Source: Carpediemonas membranifera
Taxonomy: Eukaryota > Fornicata
Assembly: GCA_019828565.1 (NCBI GenBank)
Contig: JAHDYR010000004.1
Span: 310,001 to 374,000 of the forward strand
Reading direction: 5' to 3'
Length of the DNA: 64,000 nt
In this document: piece after piece, positions 54,703 through 64,000 of the stretch
How positions within the stretch are numbered: the stretch's first letter is position 1
How the letters are laid out: each line of letters starts with the position of its first letter
Translations under genes and position numbers: made by a program
Notes under the pieces: generated by a model
What the model was told of the DNA's origin: nothing
The model's input: only the letters and a program-made list of their open reading frames with translations
Databases searched by the model: none

Positions 54703-56793
54703 ATGGAAAGAGAAGAAGCACAAGAAGATCAGCAAGACACCTCCACCCAGTGTATACAGGGGCTGACGGGCTCGATGAGCCGTCGGTGGATGAGGTGGCA
54801 GGCCCTCGGGGCCAGCAGGGAGGTGGTGCAGCTGTTACGAGAGGGAGTGAAGGTCACCCCGGCAGCACCGGCGCTCAATGCGCACCTCCAGAAGGAGACA
54901 GACACGATGAAGGCTCTACTAGAGGAGCTACTGCAACAGAAAGCAATAGAGAAGGGCGAGGCGACGACAATATGCCCCCTGTTCACATTAGAGAAGAAGA
55001 TCGCAGGCAGCTACCGTCTGATACACGACCTGAGACCGGTCAATGCATACCAAGAGGACCTAACATTCAGGCTGAAGGGCCTAGCAGAGATACAGCATGG
55101 AGTTCCGAGAAACTCGTGGGGAATAACATTGGATATGAAGTCCGGGTACTACCAGCTCCTAGTGGAGGAGAACTCACGACAGGAACTCGGATTCTCGTTC
55201 GAGGGAGAACAATACAGATGGAGAGGACTCCCTTTCGGCCTCTCAACGGCGCCACGGCAGTTTCAGTCGGTTACGTCACAGATGGCGAAGATCCTGCGCT
55301 CACTTCTCGAAGGACTGATAATATACGTGTATCTGGACGATCTGCTCATAATCAGTCGCTCGAGAGAGTCGTTGAACGCCCAGGTCCCACGGATCTTAGA
55401 GATCTTGGACTCACTTGGAGTCGTCCTATCGAGAGAGAAGTGCCACTTGACCCCGTCCCAGAGGGTAACTTACTTGGGCGTGATAGTCGACTTGCGCGAG
55501 ATGACGATGTCGCTGCCAGAGGAGAAGAGGGCTCAATACAGCAGACTCATAGCCAACCTGCAACTCAAGAGACACACAAAGCGGGACCTTCAGACCCTTC
55601 ACGGAAAGCTCCTCTTCTGCCGGTTCGCACTGGGGACGCGGGCACTTGTCCGGCTCAGAGAGCTGCAGGTCAGGATCGCTGGCTGCGACGACCGAGTGCG
55701 GTACCCAAAGTCCAGCCTGCCCCAGGACCTACGAACGGATCTGCGGTGGTGGGCCAGACAGCTATCATCCGATCCGGCATGGTACTTCGGCCCAAGAGGC
55801 CAGGTACTTCGTATGGAGACCGACGCGTCGGACTATGCGTTCGGTGCGACGCTGTTTGTCGAAGACACGTCCCTCAACATCCAGGGCAGGTTCTCAGAGG
55901 CACAATGCTCCAAGAGCATCAACGCGAAGGAGCTATGGGCAATGGAGGAAGGCCTGCGGAGATGGACGAGCGACATTCAGGAGAGGGACCTACTCATAGC
56001 CGGGGACAACACATCAGCGCTTTCATGGGTCCTGAAGTCAAGCACCAGAGCTCCCCGACACATCAGAAGGACGATTGTGGAGCTTCACGACTACTTGTTC
56101 GAGATTGGCTGCAGGATAAGAACCAAGCACATTCCAGGGAGATACAACACGACTGCCGACGGGCTGTCCAGGTACCGGAAGCTGGACTGGAACTCACCCG
56201 CGGCGATGCTCCAGAGCGCGCTGGAACGATGGGGGTCAGTAGACCGATCACTCTTCTGCGCGGAGAGATTCCTGCCGGAGGACCACGACTTCCAGACGGA
56301 CGCATTTACATGCAATTGGTCAGAGATGAGGTCATTGGCGGTCCCACCAGTCAGCCTACTGGACAATGTCATCGCCAGGGCGGAGGAGATCGCCACGTCA
56401 GACGAGACGCACCCCGCACTGCAGCAGAGAGGCCTATTAGTCATCGCACCACAACGCAGGACGAACTCCAATGCCAGACTGGCAGCCATAGCACAGGACT
56501 GGTTCGAGGCAGCGTTCCCGATCAGCTGGTGGGCCCACACGGAGATAGAGAGCCTCTTCACAGGCAAGCAGAGAGCGACGTTCATAGCCTACTGGATCCC
56601 GATCGCCACAGAGACCTCGTCCTCACAGCCGGGGGAGTCCTGCAACAGAGAGCGAGAGAACGTATCGCCGGCGGAAGACAGGAGGAGCACAGGTGGCGAA
56701 GAAGCCCCAGAGAGTTCGAGACAGGCCTCAGAGATCAGATACTCGGAGCAGCACTCATCAGGGATCGGGAGCGGAGCACCCGAGAGCGCATAG
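54703..56793 (+). CDS. Pol (RT and RNase H) of TYR-C
   Basis: 696 residues from ATG 54703; a TATAAAAGG word sits 35 bases upstream. In the same frame as Gag but separated by its stop. RT: CPLFTLEKKIAGSYRLIHDLRPVN, ITLDMKSGYYQL, LPFGLSTAPRQFQ, catalytic YLDD near 55333. RNase H: METDASDYAFGATL, INAKELWAM, AGDNTSALSWV, HIPGRYNTTADGLSR. The C-terminal ~150 residues are Ser/Glu-rich. Confidence 0.88.
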   Translation: MEREEAQEDQQDTSTQCIQGLTGSMSRRWMRWQALGASREVVQLLREGVKVTPAAPALNAHLQKETDTMKALLEELLQQKAIEKGEATTICPLFTLEKKIAGSYRLIHDLRPVNAYQEDLTFRLKGLAEIQHGVPRNSWGITLDMKSGYYQLLVEENSRQELGFSFEGEQYRWRGLPFGLSTAPRQFQSVTSQMAKILRSLLEGLIIYVYLDDLLIISRSRESLNAQVPRILEILDSLGVVLSREKCHLTPSQRVTYLGVIVDLREMTMSLPEEKRAQYSRLIANLQLKRHTKRDLQTLHGKLLFCRFALGTRALVRLRELQVRIAGCDDRVRYPKSSLPQDLRTDLRWWARQLSSDPAWYFGPRGQVLRMETDASDYAFGATLFVEDTSLNIQGRFSEAQCSKSINAKELWAMEEGLRRWTSDIQERDLLIAGDNTSALSWVLKSSTRAPRHIRRTIVELHDYLFEIGCRIRTKHIPGRYNTTADGLSRYRKLDWNSPAAMLQSALERWGSVDRSLFCAERFLPEDHDFQTDAFTCNWSEMRSLAVPPVSLLDNVIARAEEIATSDETHPALQQRGLLVIAPQRRTNSNARLAAIAQDWFEAAFPISWWAHTEIESLFTGKQRATFIAYWIPIATETSSSQPGESCNRERENVSPAEDRRSTGGEEAPESSRQASEIRYSEQHSSGIGSGAPESA

Positions 56794-57757
56794 CCGTGGA
56801 GACGGCAAAGTACATCAGTTTTGCAGAACGTATGATGGAGGAAGAGGAGGAAGCTGGAGAGAACAGAGACACGGTAGGAGCAAGGGCAGCAACAGCCGTT
56901 TTCCTGGGCGAGATGGCACAACGCATTAGGGACGCAGACTGGAGAGCAGAAGTCGAAGAGATCGCACAGATGGCACCTGACGACGACTATCTCCTACACT
57001 ACATGATACAAGAGATCCCATTCATTGCCAAGGACACATTCCTCGTCAAGGAAGCAAATATCAGGACCATGGTCTGGAGAGCTCACCCATCCACAGGGCT
57101 CTGATACGCGCGTGTGCAAGAATGGCCGGCAAATACGAGCTGACTGTGGGTCGTAAGACCGGAAAGGCATACCCGGTGACAGTCGAGCAGCTGAAGAGAG
57201 CAGCAGCCGCGGCGCGCAAGACCAAGTCACCGGCGCTCACGCAGGCAGTAGCCTTCGGACTGACGTGCTTCTCCACCGTCAGCAGATCAGGGGAGATAAT
57301 GAGCTTACTCACGACCGACGTTCGGCGGGTGAGAGAGGGCTACGAGATCACTATTCGAAGATCCAAGACCAGGGATGAGCCCATGGTGAAGCTGATCCCA
57401 CTACTAGCAGCAGGAGGCTTAAGCCCAGCCAGGTGGCTGAGAGCACACCTCAACGACATCCAGACGGAAGGACCCCTGTGGAGATCCATACAGCACACCG
57501 AGAGCCTGCTGAGAGACAACTGCCTTCCACTGACAGCAACAAGGTGGCGCAGATGGGAGATGATCATGGACGTCAACGAGGTCTTCAAGGCAACAGGACA
57601 CAGCTTCAGACGTGGAGCCGTCGTCCACATGATCGATGAAGGGCGTTCCCCATTGGTTATTCAGGCACTAGGAGGCTGGAAGTCGATCGATTCGGTGAAT
57701 AGATACTGTGAAGAGGCCATTCGAATCTCACAGCATGCTCTACAGAGAAGAACATAG
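56794..57757 (+). CDS. Tyrosine recombinase of TYR-C, split by a frame change
   Basis: The N-terminal helical part (FAERMMEEEEEAGENRD ... HYMIQEIPFIAKDTFLVKEANIRTM) is in the -1 frame relative to Pol and stops at 57104. The catalytic domain continues from ATG 57122 in a further -1 frame to 57757: CFSTVSRSGEIMSLL (Arg I), HSFRRGAVVHMIDEG (HxxR), IQALGGWKS and VNRYCEEA (Tyr). Either a frameshift mutation near 57100 or a second recoding site. The recombinase is clearly different from those of TYR-A and TYR-B (shorter, GGW motif). Confidence 0.75.
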
Positions 57758-57960
57758 AAATATAGGACATAAGAGAGCATTGTAGCGATAAAGGGAGATG
57801 AAACGGAACGAGGGGAGAAGAAACAGGCAAGAGCTAGAGAAATGGATGTTTCTCGGATTCGGAACAGGAATTACATATGCCACGTATAACCGGCACAGAA
57901 GGTCATAAGTGCAGTAGAGGAAGGCCCAGGGTACCATCGCAAGGTTAGATGGCGGGATGC

Positions 57961-58001
57961 ATCAATTTGGAATAGTCGATTATCGTCGACCAAATGGTCG
58001 T
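57961..58001 (+). repeat. TYR-C repeat B1
   Basis: 41 bp identical to 58265-58305, followed within 5 bases by A2. It contains a GTCGATTATCGTCGAC near-palindrome typical of recombinase core sites. Confidence 0.9.
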
Positions 58002-58006
58002 GTATG

Positions 58007-58225
58007 TCATCGATATGTAAGCTATCACGCCTCGGGCGTGGCACACCCTGACACTGCTGGGTCAGGGTGTGTCAGAACAAGATTCCGGGGACACGAGAAA
58101 GATGGTCAAAATATTTAGAAAATCTCGAAAGATATGATTGTGGATACGGTCTTGATCCGTCTCGATCGCGAGCAGATCGTATCCCTCCAGCAGAAACCGT
58201 GAGGATGGCTGAAGGCGACGCGGAT
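58007..58225 (+). repeat. TYR-C repeat A2
   Basis: About 219 bp, near-identical to A1 (for example GGCTCACGCCCTGAC in A1 versus GGCACACCCTGAC here). Confidence 0.88.
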
Positions 58226-58264
58226 GACGGGCCAAGGCCACCAAACGGAGATAAATTTGATCTA

Positions 58265-58305
58265 ATCAATTTGGAATAGTCGATTATCGTCGACCAAATG
58301 GTCGT
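58265..58305 (+). repeat. TYR-C repeat B2
   Basis: 41 bp, right terminus of TYR-C. Confidence 0.9.
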
Positions 58306-58823
58306 TAAAGGTTTAGATCTCTCATTTTATATGCAGCAATGACGATTTGAAATGATGGTCTGACAAGCTAACGCCTGGAATGACAAACCCGAATAGAGCG
58401 GGAGTGAATAATCGTGCCGACTGACGGGTCTTGGGTGCGGCATTCTGTAAGTAAGTTACCTCCCAGCCTGGAGCCAAGGAACACTCCTTATCACAACGCC
58501 TGTCCCCGCATGTCACGTCGTCAGCCCACACTCACTGGTTGGACGGTGTTCACTCCGGAGGGTGACTCAGACAGGGTGTTAGGACACCGATATATTGTAG
58601 TCAATATTAATATCTACAAATATCCCCGTGAGGGTCCTAACCTCGTTTTACTTGTAAACCTATCTCTTCCAAGACTACAGTACTAGTACTTTCCCGATGG
58701 ATAGAGACGGGAAGAACCAAGCACCGCTACTCAAGGAAGCTACTTTTGTCATAAGGCATCCACGTCCGCAGTTTATGTAAATGTTCCAATCTCTTCGCCC
58801 CGGCACAGTGATCACTTTCCGAA
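58306..58823. other. Region left of the second Ty3/Gypsy element, possible 5' LTR
   Basis: 518 bases without genes. A GTTAGGAC...GTCCTAAC inverted pair lies at about 58578-58645. A 5' LTR for the following element should end here, but its partner is not visible in the window, so I do not set limits. Confidence 0.35.
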
Positions 58824-59954
58824 ATGAATAATTGGATTCCGCCATCACTATCGGACTTCTCTAGAGAGTCCGTTCGCGCGTTCAAACGCGCCCTCACGTT
58901 CGCGCAGAAGCATGCTCCTACCACAACCGTCATAACGGCTTACGAGTGCCTCACCGAGGATCAAGTCAGTCATGTCCGATTTGTCCGCAACGTCGACGTC
59001 GAAGCACTCAACGACGCAGAACTTCTCGCCGAAATCACCGCTCTTTCTTTCCCGAGAACCCTTGAGAAAACCATCCAAGAAATCCGGGCCCTCACGCAGG
59101 ACCGAACCAAGTCCACGATCGAGGCCGTATCTCGTCTCATGGCTGAGACCGAGGAGCTGCGCTCCCACGCCCATGCCCTTCTCAACGCCGAGCTCGGCGC
59201 CAAGCCAGAGCCCGAGCCCGCCGAGGTGGATGAAGACGAGGCCGCCCTCAGCAAGGTCATCACCCAGAAGCCAGACAGCACGCCGAGTGAGCAGGACACC
59301 CCGAGAAAAGCCAGCCCCACCCGCGGACTCGATAAGATCATCGCCAAAGCTTTTATCGCCGCCCTTCGCCCGGTCTCACTTGCCAACCGTATTCAGCAAA
59401 AGTGGGACCTCTCTGGCGCCCGGGACATCGATAGCTTATTTGTGCACACGCGCGAGCTCATACTGCACGCCATTGACGCCCGTGAAGTCCTCGGAAGCGT
59501 GATTCAAGACATATCCATCACATCCTCCAGCACGAGCTCCATCACGAGCTCCAGCACTGGCCCGAAACATAGCCAGAACGCCAACACCAGATCCCGCCGC
59601 GAGCGCCGGCGCCCTCCTCCATACGCGTGCTCCTGTGGAGGCATGCACTGGAAGGCTGATTGCCCGCACCGCGGCAGCACGCCCGGACAGCCCCAGGCTA
59701 CCAAAGGCCACCCCGCCGCGGCCCGCGACGCCAGACCGGCACCTCAGCCGCAACGCCAGCCCCAAGCGGCCAACAAACCGGCTCAGCCACAGCCGGCACC
59801 AGCTGCTCAGAAGCAGCAGCAACAGTCATCCCAGCAGCCACAGCCTCGCCCCCGACGAGAGACGCGCTGGGAACATGGTGCTCCGGGACAGATCCAAGCT
59901 GATCAACTCTCGTCCAGGAGTCCACGAAGTCGAAGTCGCACACAATGCTTGTGA
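58824..59954 (+). CDS. Gag of the second Ty3/Gypsy element
   Basis: 376 residues. Helical capsid-like region with a coiled part (ELLAEITALSFPRTLEKTIQEIRALTQ, LDKIIAKAFIAALRPVSLANRIQQKW), a Ser/Thr-rich linker, and a zinc-knuckle-like CSCGGMHWKADC near 59629-59664 whose first Cys pair is one residue closer than the usual CxxC. The tail is Pro/Gln/Ala-rich and overlaps Pol. Confidence 0.8.
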   Translation: MNNWIPPSLSDFSRESVRAFKRALTFAQKHAPTTTVITAYECLTEDQVSHVRFVRNVDVEALNDAELLAEITALSFPRTLEKTIQEIRALTQDRTKSTIEAVSRLMAETEELRSHAHALLNAELGAKPEPEPAEVDEDEAALSKVITQKPDSTPSEQDTPRKASPTRGLDKIIAKAFIAALRPVSLANRIQQKWDLSGARDIDSLFVHTRELILHAIDAREVLGSVIQDISITSSSTSSITSSSTGPKHSQNANTRSRRERRRPPPYACSCGGMHWKADCPHRGSTPGQPQATKGHPAAARDARPAPQPQRQPQAANKPAQPQPAPAAQKQQQQSSQQPQPRPRRETRWEHGAPGQIQADQLSSRSPRSRSRTQCL

Positions 59955-62900
59955 TGATGCCTTTATCGAAGAAGTTGCCGCTTCAACTGCATTCTCAGTT
60001 AAGGGAGCTGTGAATGACCAAGAACAGGTGATATTGATCGATAGCGGCTCCGCAATCACGATCATCTCCACAACCTCCGTTAAGACGCTCCAACTCGTCA
60101 CACATGAGCTTGAAAAGCCATTTACTGTTCAGTCCGTTACCAATGAGCCCATCCTCATCACTCACTACGTCCAAGCGCGGATCACGTTGCCCAGCACATC
60201 TGGAAACGTCATCGTCGATCTCATCCTCTACATCATGACACGCGCCACTGAACGTGTGCTCATTGGATGCGACGTGCTTCGCGCGCTCGGTTATCTCTCC
60301 GAGAGTGGCCTCCACATCCCACTTCTTCCGGATTCACGCCCGGAGGACGCCACCGATGGCCTCCCACTCCACAAGTACCTCGACGCCCCCGTCGAGGCCG
60401 TCTCCTCAAGCGAGTTTCACACCGACGCGTGTGAGATACACGAGCTCTCCACCAAGGCCCAGACCGACGAGCTACATTCGATCCTCCGTCGGTTCGATCA
60501 CCTATTCGACCCCGTCATAAGCAAACAGCCGTGCTCGTTTGCCCCTATGCGCATCCCGCTTTACGACAACGCCCCTCCGATCCGTCTTCGCCCGCGCAAC
60601 CTACACCCGAAGAAGCTGGAGTGGCTGTTGCCATACGTCGAGCGCCTGCGCCAGGACGAGATCACACAGCCCTCTGAGGGGCCTTACGCAAGCCCCATCG
60701 TCCTGGTCGCAAAGGGCGACGCCTACCGTCTCTGTATCGACTACGGCCGCCTCAACTCTTGGACAGTACCCGACCGGCACCCGATCCCCAACATGCGAGA
60801 ACTCCTCAACCTCGCGTCGGGCTGCACACGCTTTGCGACGCTAGACCTGACGTCGGGCTACTGGCAGGTGGCCATGCACCCAGACGACGTGCCTAAGACG
60901 GCCTTCACCGCCCCGGGCGTCTACGAGGAATTCCTCAGGATGCCGTTCGGCCTTTGCAACGCGCCTTCTCACTTCCAGCGGGAGATCGAAGGCATGCTCG
61001 CCCCACTGTTGTACAAGGGCGCCAACCCCTACATCGACGACATATTCATCTACGCCCGTGACGATGACTCCTTCCTACGCATTCTCCGCGACCTGCTCAC
61101 ACGCGCGGACGCTGCAGGCGTTCAGTTCAGCGCCAAGAAGGGAGTCTTCGGCACCACCAGCGCCAAGATTGTCGGCTTTACGGTCGACCAGGCCGGAGTA
61201 CACGTCGACCCAGCCAGGACCCAAGCCCTACGTGATCTACCTGCACCCACCAACGTCCACGAGCTTCGCGTAGTCCTCGGACAGTTCCAGTACCTCGCAT
61301 CATTCGTTCCCCATACACGACACGAGTACATGAGACCTCTCAACGATCTTCTGCAAAAGGACCGTCTGTGGGAATGGACAGCGGAGCACGACGCCGCTTT
61401 CGACGGCCTGAAGACCCTGTTCACTGACGATCTCTTTATCGCACATCCGGACGCCGACGCCGACTGGACGCTCGAGACAGACGCTAGCAACATCGGAGCA
61501 GGCGGCGTACTATGGCAGACAAAGGACGACAAGACACAGGTCCTCGCCTACTTCTCTCACACATTCACGTCAACCCAGTCGCGCTGGGCCACGTGTGAGC
61601 AGGAGCTATTTGCCATTGTCTTTTGCCTTACACACCCGACCCTGTCACCCCTCCTACGCCTGAAGAGGTTCCTCCTACGGACCGACCACCGTAATCTTAT
61701 TTACATGATCGCCAAGTCATCCGAGAACGACAAGATCAACCGGTGGAGACTGACATTAGCAGACTACAAGTTCGATGTCGAGCACGTTCCCGGCCTACAG
61801 AACGCAGTCGCAGACGCGCTGAGCCGCTGCGGTCACTCGACCTCGCCCACTGTCGCAGCCATCACGACTGACTCCCGCTACCATGACACACTCATCAAAC
61901 ACCAGACAGACGACTCTACCGTCTCCAAGCTGACCGTAGACAGCGACGGTCTTCGCCGCAAGGACGGCCTCGTCGTCATCCCTACTTCAACCGTGTGCAG
62001 ACCCCTCCGAAAGGAGCTGATACAGATCGCCCACAGAGGACACCACGGCGCCAAGGCTACCATCGAACGCCTGAGAGCAGACGGCTATACCTGGACAGGC
62101 TGCACAGCAGATGTCGAGGAGTTCATCGCCTCATGTGACGAGTGCCAGAAAGCTCGCCTACGCAACTTCGCCGAGGCAGAGCTCCGCACAACAGCAGTGT
62201 ACAAACCGTTCCACACTGTCGCAGTGGATACTATTGGTCCAATCCCGGCAGACGCAGTCGGCTCCAGATACATCACAGTTATGGTCGATATGTTTACTCG
62301 CTACACTGAGTTGGCCGCGACGGACGAGAACACAGCTGATGCAGCGTCAGAGGCCCTCTGGCGCCAGGTGATTACCCGTCATGGGACTCCCCTGTTCATC
62401 AAGTCCGACAACGGGCCTGAGTTCACCGGCAACGTCGTCAAGGCCCTGCTCGAAAGCGCGGACATCACCCAGCAATTCACCCTCCCCTACCACCCTCAGT
62501 CGAATGGGCTGGTAGAGCGTCGTAACGCGGAGGTCATGAAGCATCTTCGCTGTTTGATCCTCCAATTCGACAAGTTCTCCCGTTGGAGCGACCTCCTTCC
62601 GGTAGTTCAGCTGCTGCTGAACACAACCACCTGCAGCGCCACTGGGGTCACACCCCACGCCATGCTGTATGGAGACCAACTCGACCCCAGCTCCACAGTC
62701 GCTAGAATCCTCCGACCGAGCGACAATGACTCGCCCCTTGCCTCAGCCTCAGCCTACATCACTTTACTTCGAGCCCACCTCTCCAAGTTGACCTCTAGGG
62801 CGGCCGAGAAGCAGCGCGAGACTGTAGACAAGCGCCTCGCCAAGGCCAACGCCGACCGCCAGCCGACTAGCTTCAAGGAAGGCGACCTCGTCCTGCTCAA

Positions 62901-63273
62901 CCGGACGAAGACCCCAAAGCTGCATGGCTTCGCCGGCCCGTTCAAGATTCTCGCCATCAAGGACAACAACACCCTTCAGCTGGTCGACCTTTTCGAGAGC
63001 GCCCAGTTAAAATGTCCGGTATGGAAAGTTGGAATCACCAACCGGAACAAAGCCAAGCGCCGAGGAATGATAGCCATTGGCGATTCTTTCGAGGTTTATA
63101 GAGCTCAAAACAGAGCGGCGGTGACCTATAGCGCGGAATGCCACATTTTGGTCAATTCAGCATCGGGAGTTCTCCTGCTCGGGGAATACCAGCAGGAACA
63201 GCATAACTCTTTACCACTTCTACCCATAGGGCGCACGAGGCCTCTCTCTAGCCTCCTCGATGAGATCGCCTGA
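59635..63273 (+). CDS. Pol (protease, RT, RNase H, integrase) of the second Ty3/Gypsy element
   Basis: Open from 59635 in the +1 frame to Gag; the first in-frame ATG is 59875, so expression is by +1 frameshifting or reinitiation. Protease LIDSGSAITIIS keeps the D-S-G triplet. RT: YRLCIDYGRLNSWT, FATLDLTSGYWQV, MPFGLCNAPSHFQ, catalytic YIDD near 61030. RNase H: LETDASNIGAGGVL, FAIVFCLTH. Integrase: zinc domain AHRGHHG...CDECQ, then DDE core (AVDTIGP, IKSDNGPEFTGN, PYHPQSNGLVERRN). C-terminal GDLVLLNRTKTPKLHGFAGPFKI is the usual SH3-like tail. A single uninterrupted ORF. Confidence 0.92.
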   Translation: MEACTGRLIARTAAARPDSPRLPKATPPRPATPDRHLSRNASPKRPTNRLSHSRHQLLRSSSNSHPSSHSLAPDERRAGNMVLRDRSKLINSRPGVHEVEVAHNACDDAFIEEVAASTAFSVKGAVNDQEQVILIDSGSAITIISTTSVKTLQLVTHELEKPFTVQSVTNEPILITHYVQARITLPSTSGNVIVDLILYIMTRATERVLIGCDVLRALGYLSESGLHIPLLPDSRPEDATDGLPLHKYLDAPVEAVSSSEFHTDACEIHELSTKAQTDELHSILRRFDHLFDPVISKQPCSFAPMRIPLYDNAPPIRLRPRNLHPKKLEWLLPYVERLRQDEITQPSEGPYASPIVLVAKGDAYRLCIDYGRLNSWTVPDRHPIPNMRELLNLASGCTRFATLDLTSGYWQVAMHPDDVPKTAFTAPGVYEEFLRMPFGLCNAPSHFQREIEGMLAPLLYKGANPYIDDIFIYARDDDSFLRILRDLLTRADAAGVQFSAKKGVFGTTSAKIVGFTVDQAGVHVDPARTQALRDLPAPTNVHELRVVLGQFQYLASFVPHTRHEYMRPLNDLLQKDRLWEWTAEHDAAFDGLKTLFTDDLFIAHPDADADWTLETDASNIGAGGVLWQTKDDKTQVLAYFSHTFTSTQSRWATCEQELFAIVFCLTHPTLSPLLRLKRFLLRTDHRNLIYMIAKSSENDKINRWRLTLADYKFDVEHVPGLQNAVADALSRCGHSTSPTVAAITTDSRYHDTLIKHQTDDSTVSKLTVDSDGLRRKDGLVVIPTSTVCRPLRKELIQIAHRGHHGAKATIERLRADGYTWTGCTADVEEFIASCDECQKARLRNFAEAELRTTAVYKPFHTVAVDTIGPIPADAVGSRYITVMVDMFTRYTELAATDENTADAASEALWRQVITRHGTPLFIKSDNGPEFTGNVVKALLESADITQQFTLPYHPQSNGLVERRNAEVMKHLRCLILQFDKFSRWSDLLPVVQLLLNTTTCSATGVTPHAMLYGDQLDPSSTVARILRPSDNDSPLASASAYITLLRAHLSKLTSRAAEKQRETVDKRLAKANADRQPTSFKEGDLVLLNRTKTPKLHGFAGPFKILAIKDNNTLQLVDLFESAQLKCPVWKVGITNRNKAKRRGMIAIGDSFEVYRAQNRAAVTYSAECHILVNSASGVLLLGEYQQEQHNSLPLLPIGRTRPLSSLLDEIA

Positions 63274-63805
63274 GACCAAGTCAAACGGAAGCGAAACGGG
63301 CCGGTGGCAGAAAACTGGAAGATGCGAGCGCCGGAGGCACGAGCCGTCGCCCTGAAACCACCCTGCCTGCCTTGTATAACCCGCTAGCGGACGGGCGCTG
63401 TGCTTGGGTTGGTTCTCTGTGCTCCCTAAAGTGCACCCTCTGGGGCAACGAAACCCGTATGGGCATGGAGCCCCCGGTGAGCGGTCTGATGGGATATTAC
63501 CATCCAAAAGACCAAGGGAAGCTTACCGCCCGGACGTTCCTCAACCCACAGGGCAAAGAACGTCCAGAGGAGCCCCCAGCAACATGCCAAGGGCCCTCAC
63601 CACTGCAACCAAGCCGAAACCAAGGTATGAACTCATGAATTTAGTAGGAATGACGCGCAACTGGAGGGAAACCCAAATGGCGCCCTGTGGCCGCGCTCCC
63701 CGCTGGGAGAAGGGGAGAATGCCGGGGCCCAGCAACCCGAGTGGTAGGCAGATACCGCAAGGAACAGCAGCAACATGGTCTCAACCCCCATTCAACCCTG
63801 GGTGT
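63274..63805. other. Right-end region without assigned gene
   Basis: 532 bases after the second Pol. Several overlapping frames are open (for instance 63404-63841 plus) but have low-complexity Pro/Arg composition and no motif. May belong to the 3' untranslated part or LTR of the Ty3/Gypsy element. Confidence 0.3.
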
Positions 63806-64000
63806 TTACTGAGGAGTCCCGGCGCCCAGGAACTCCACTGAGGGGCTTCCGTCGGCAAGGAAATGGGAAACCGAAGGGACATACTGCCTAAGGGCCCGCT
63901 CAAGAGCGCCCCTGCTGCTGCGATACATAACCATCTGGGACTGAGAAGTGCGCTGGAATGCCAAAATGGCCTGTAGGTTCTCGACAGGCTGATCCTCGTC
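63806..64000 (-). CDS. Possible partial minus-strand ORF at right edge
   Basis: Open from the edge to TAA at 63808-63806 (64 codons) with helical, coding-like composition (NLQAILAFQRTSQSQMVMYRSS... LERALRQYV). A second minus frame is open across the same stretch, so the call is weak. Confidence 0.25.
   Translation of the reverse strand, partial: DEDQPVENLQAILAFQRTSQSQMVMYRSSRGALERALRQYVPSVSHFLADGSPSVEFLGAGTPQ

Larger units (their letters stand above)
53891..58305 (+). mobile_element. Tyrosine-recombinase retrotransposon TYR-C with split direct repeats
   Basis: About 4415 bp: A1 (53891-54111), gag, pol, recombinase, B1 (57961-58001), A2 (58007-58225), spacer, B2 (58265-58305). B1 and B2 (41 bp) are identical; A1 and A2 differ by a few bases and small indels, so the copy is older than TYR-B. 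It starts 7 bases from the tRNA-Arg 5' end. Pol and recombinase are far diverged from TYR-A/B. Confidence 0.9.
58824..63273 (+). mobile_element. Second Ty3/Gypsy retrotransposon (coding part)
   Basis: Gag and Pol with the order protease, RT, RNase H, integrase. Not closely related to the element at 8927: different Gag, a +1 rather than -1 Gag/Pol relation, YIDD rather than YMDD, and no chromodomain seen. LTR limits are not identified; the 3' LTR probably lies beyond the right edge. Confidence 0.85.

Noticed and set aside
58306-64000. LTR pair for the second Ty3/Gypsy element
   Set aside because: I compared both flanks by eye and saw no matching direct repeat; the right LTR may be outside the window.

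Overview
The window is eukaryotic: it carries UFD1, augmin HAUS1, a striatin, PHF5A, ribosomal protein uL2/RPL8, a TEX264-like receptor, a cytosolic-type malic enzyme and an intact tRNA-Arg(ACG). Genes are GC-rich, close together and mostly intronless. The introns found are tiny (28-32 nt) and share a fused branch-point/3' splice site of the form YTMACRYAG. That resembles what is known from metamonads such as Giardia and Trichomonas, so my best inference is a free-living metamonad (Carpediemonas-like fornicate). No rRNA or marker tree is available here to prove it. Layout, left part (1-34.3 kb): mostly single-copy host genes. In order: a membrane protein running off the left edge, UFD1 (one intron), HAUS1, a catalytically dead kinesin-14-like protein, a small helical protein, a GST-C-like protein and malic enzyme. 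A compact intact Ty3/Gypsy element with 89-bp LTRs follows, beside a broken fragment of the next gene. That gene encodes a 1646-residue WD40-kinase-HECT-like-RING2 fusion whose first exon is joined by a 28-nt intron. Then come striatin (two 32-nt introns) divergent from PHF5A (one 31-nt intron), a class-3 lipase, three tandem near-identical RPL8 copies, a HEAT-repeat protein, a TEX264-like protein and a very long coiled-coil/ARM protein. Right part (34.3-64 kb): a retroelement cluster around one tRNA-Arg gene. A site-specific-type LINE (restriction-like endonuclease class) is present as one 5'-truncated and two near-full-length copies. The two long copies begin inside a 37-38-bp sequence that is the 3' end and trailer of tRNA-Arg. 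Tyrosine-recombinase retrotransposons sit in the LINE tails without target duplications: TYR-A twice, with LINE+TYR-A as a 7.3-kb tandem unit, and TYR-B once. Their empty sites are preserved in neighbouring copies. A third type, TYR-C, abuts the 5' end of the tRNA, and a second Ty3/Gypsy element fills the right end. TYR-B and TYR-C show the split direct repeats A1-ORFs-B1A2-spacer-B2 typical of Ngaro/PAT-like elements. How the genes fit together: UFD1, the WD40-kinase-HECT-RING2 protein and TEX264 point to ubiquitin/ER quality control and ER-phagy. HAUS1 and the dead kinesin-14 point to spindle microtubule nucleation and focusing. PHF5A belongs to the SF3b machinery that would recognise the unusual branch points seen in its own and neighbouring genes.
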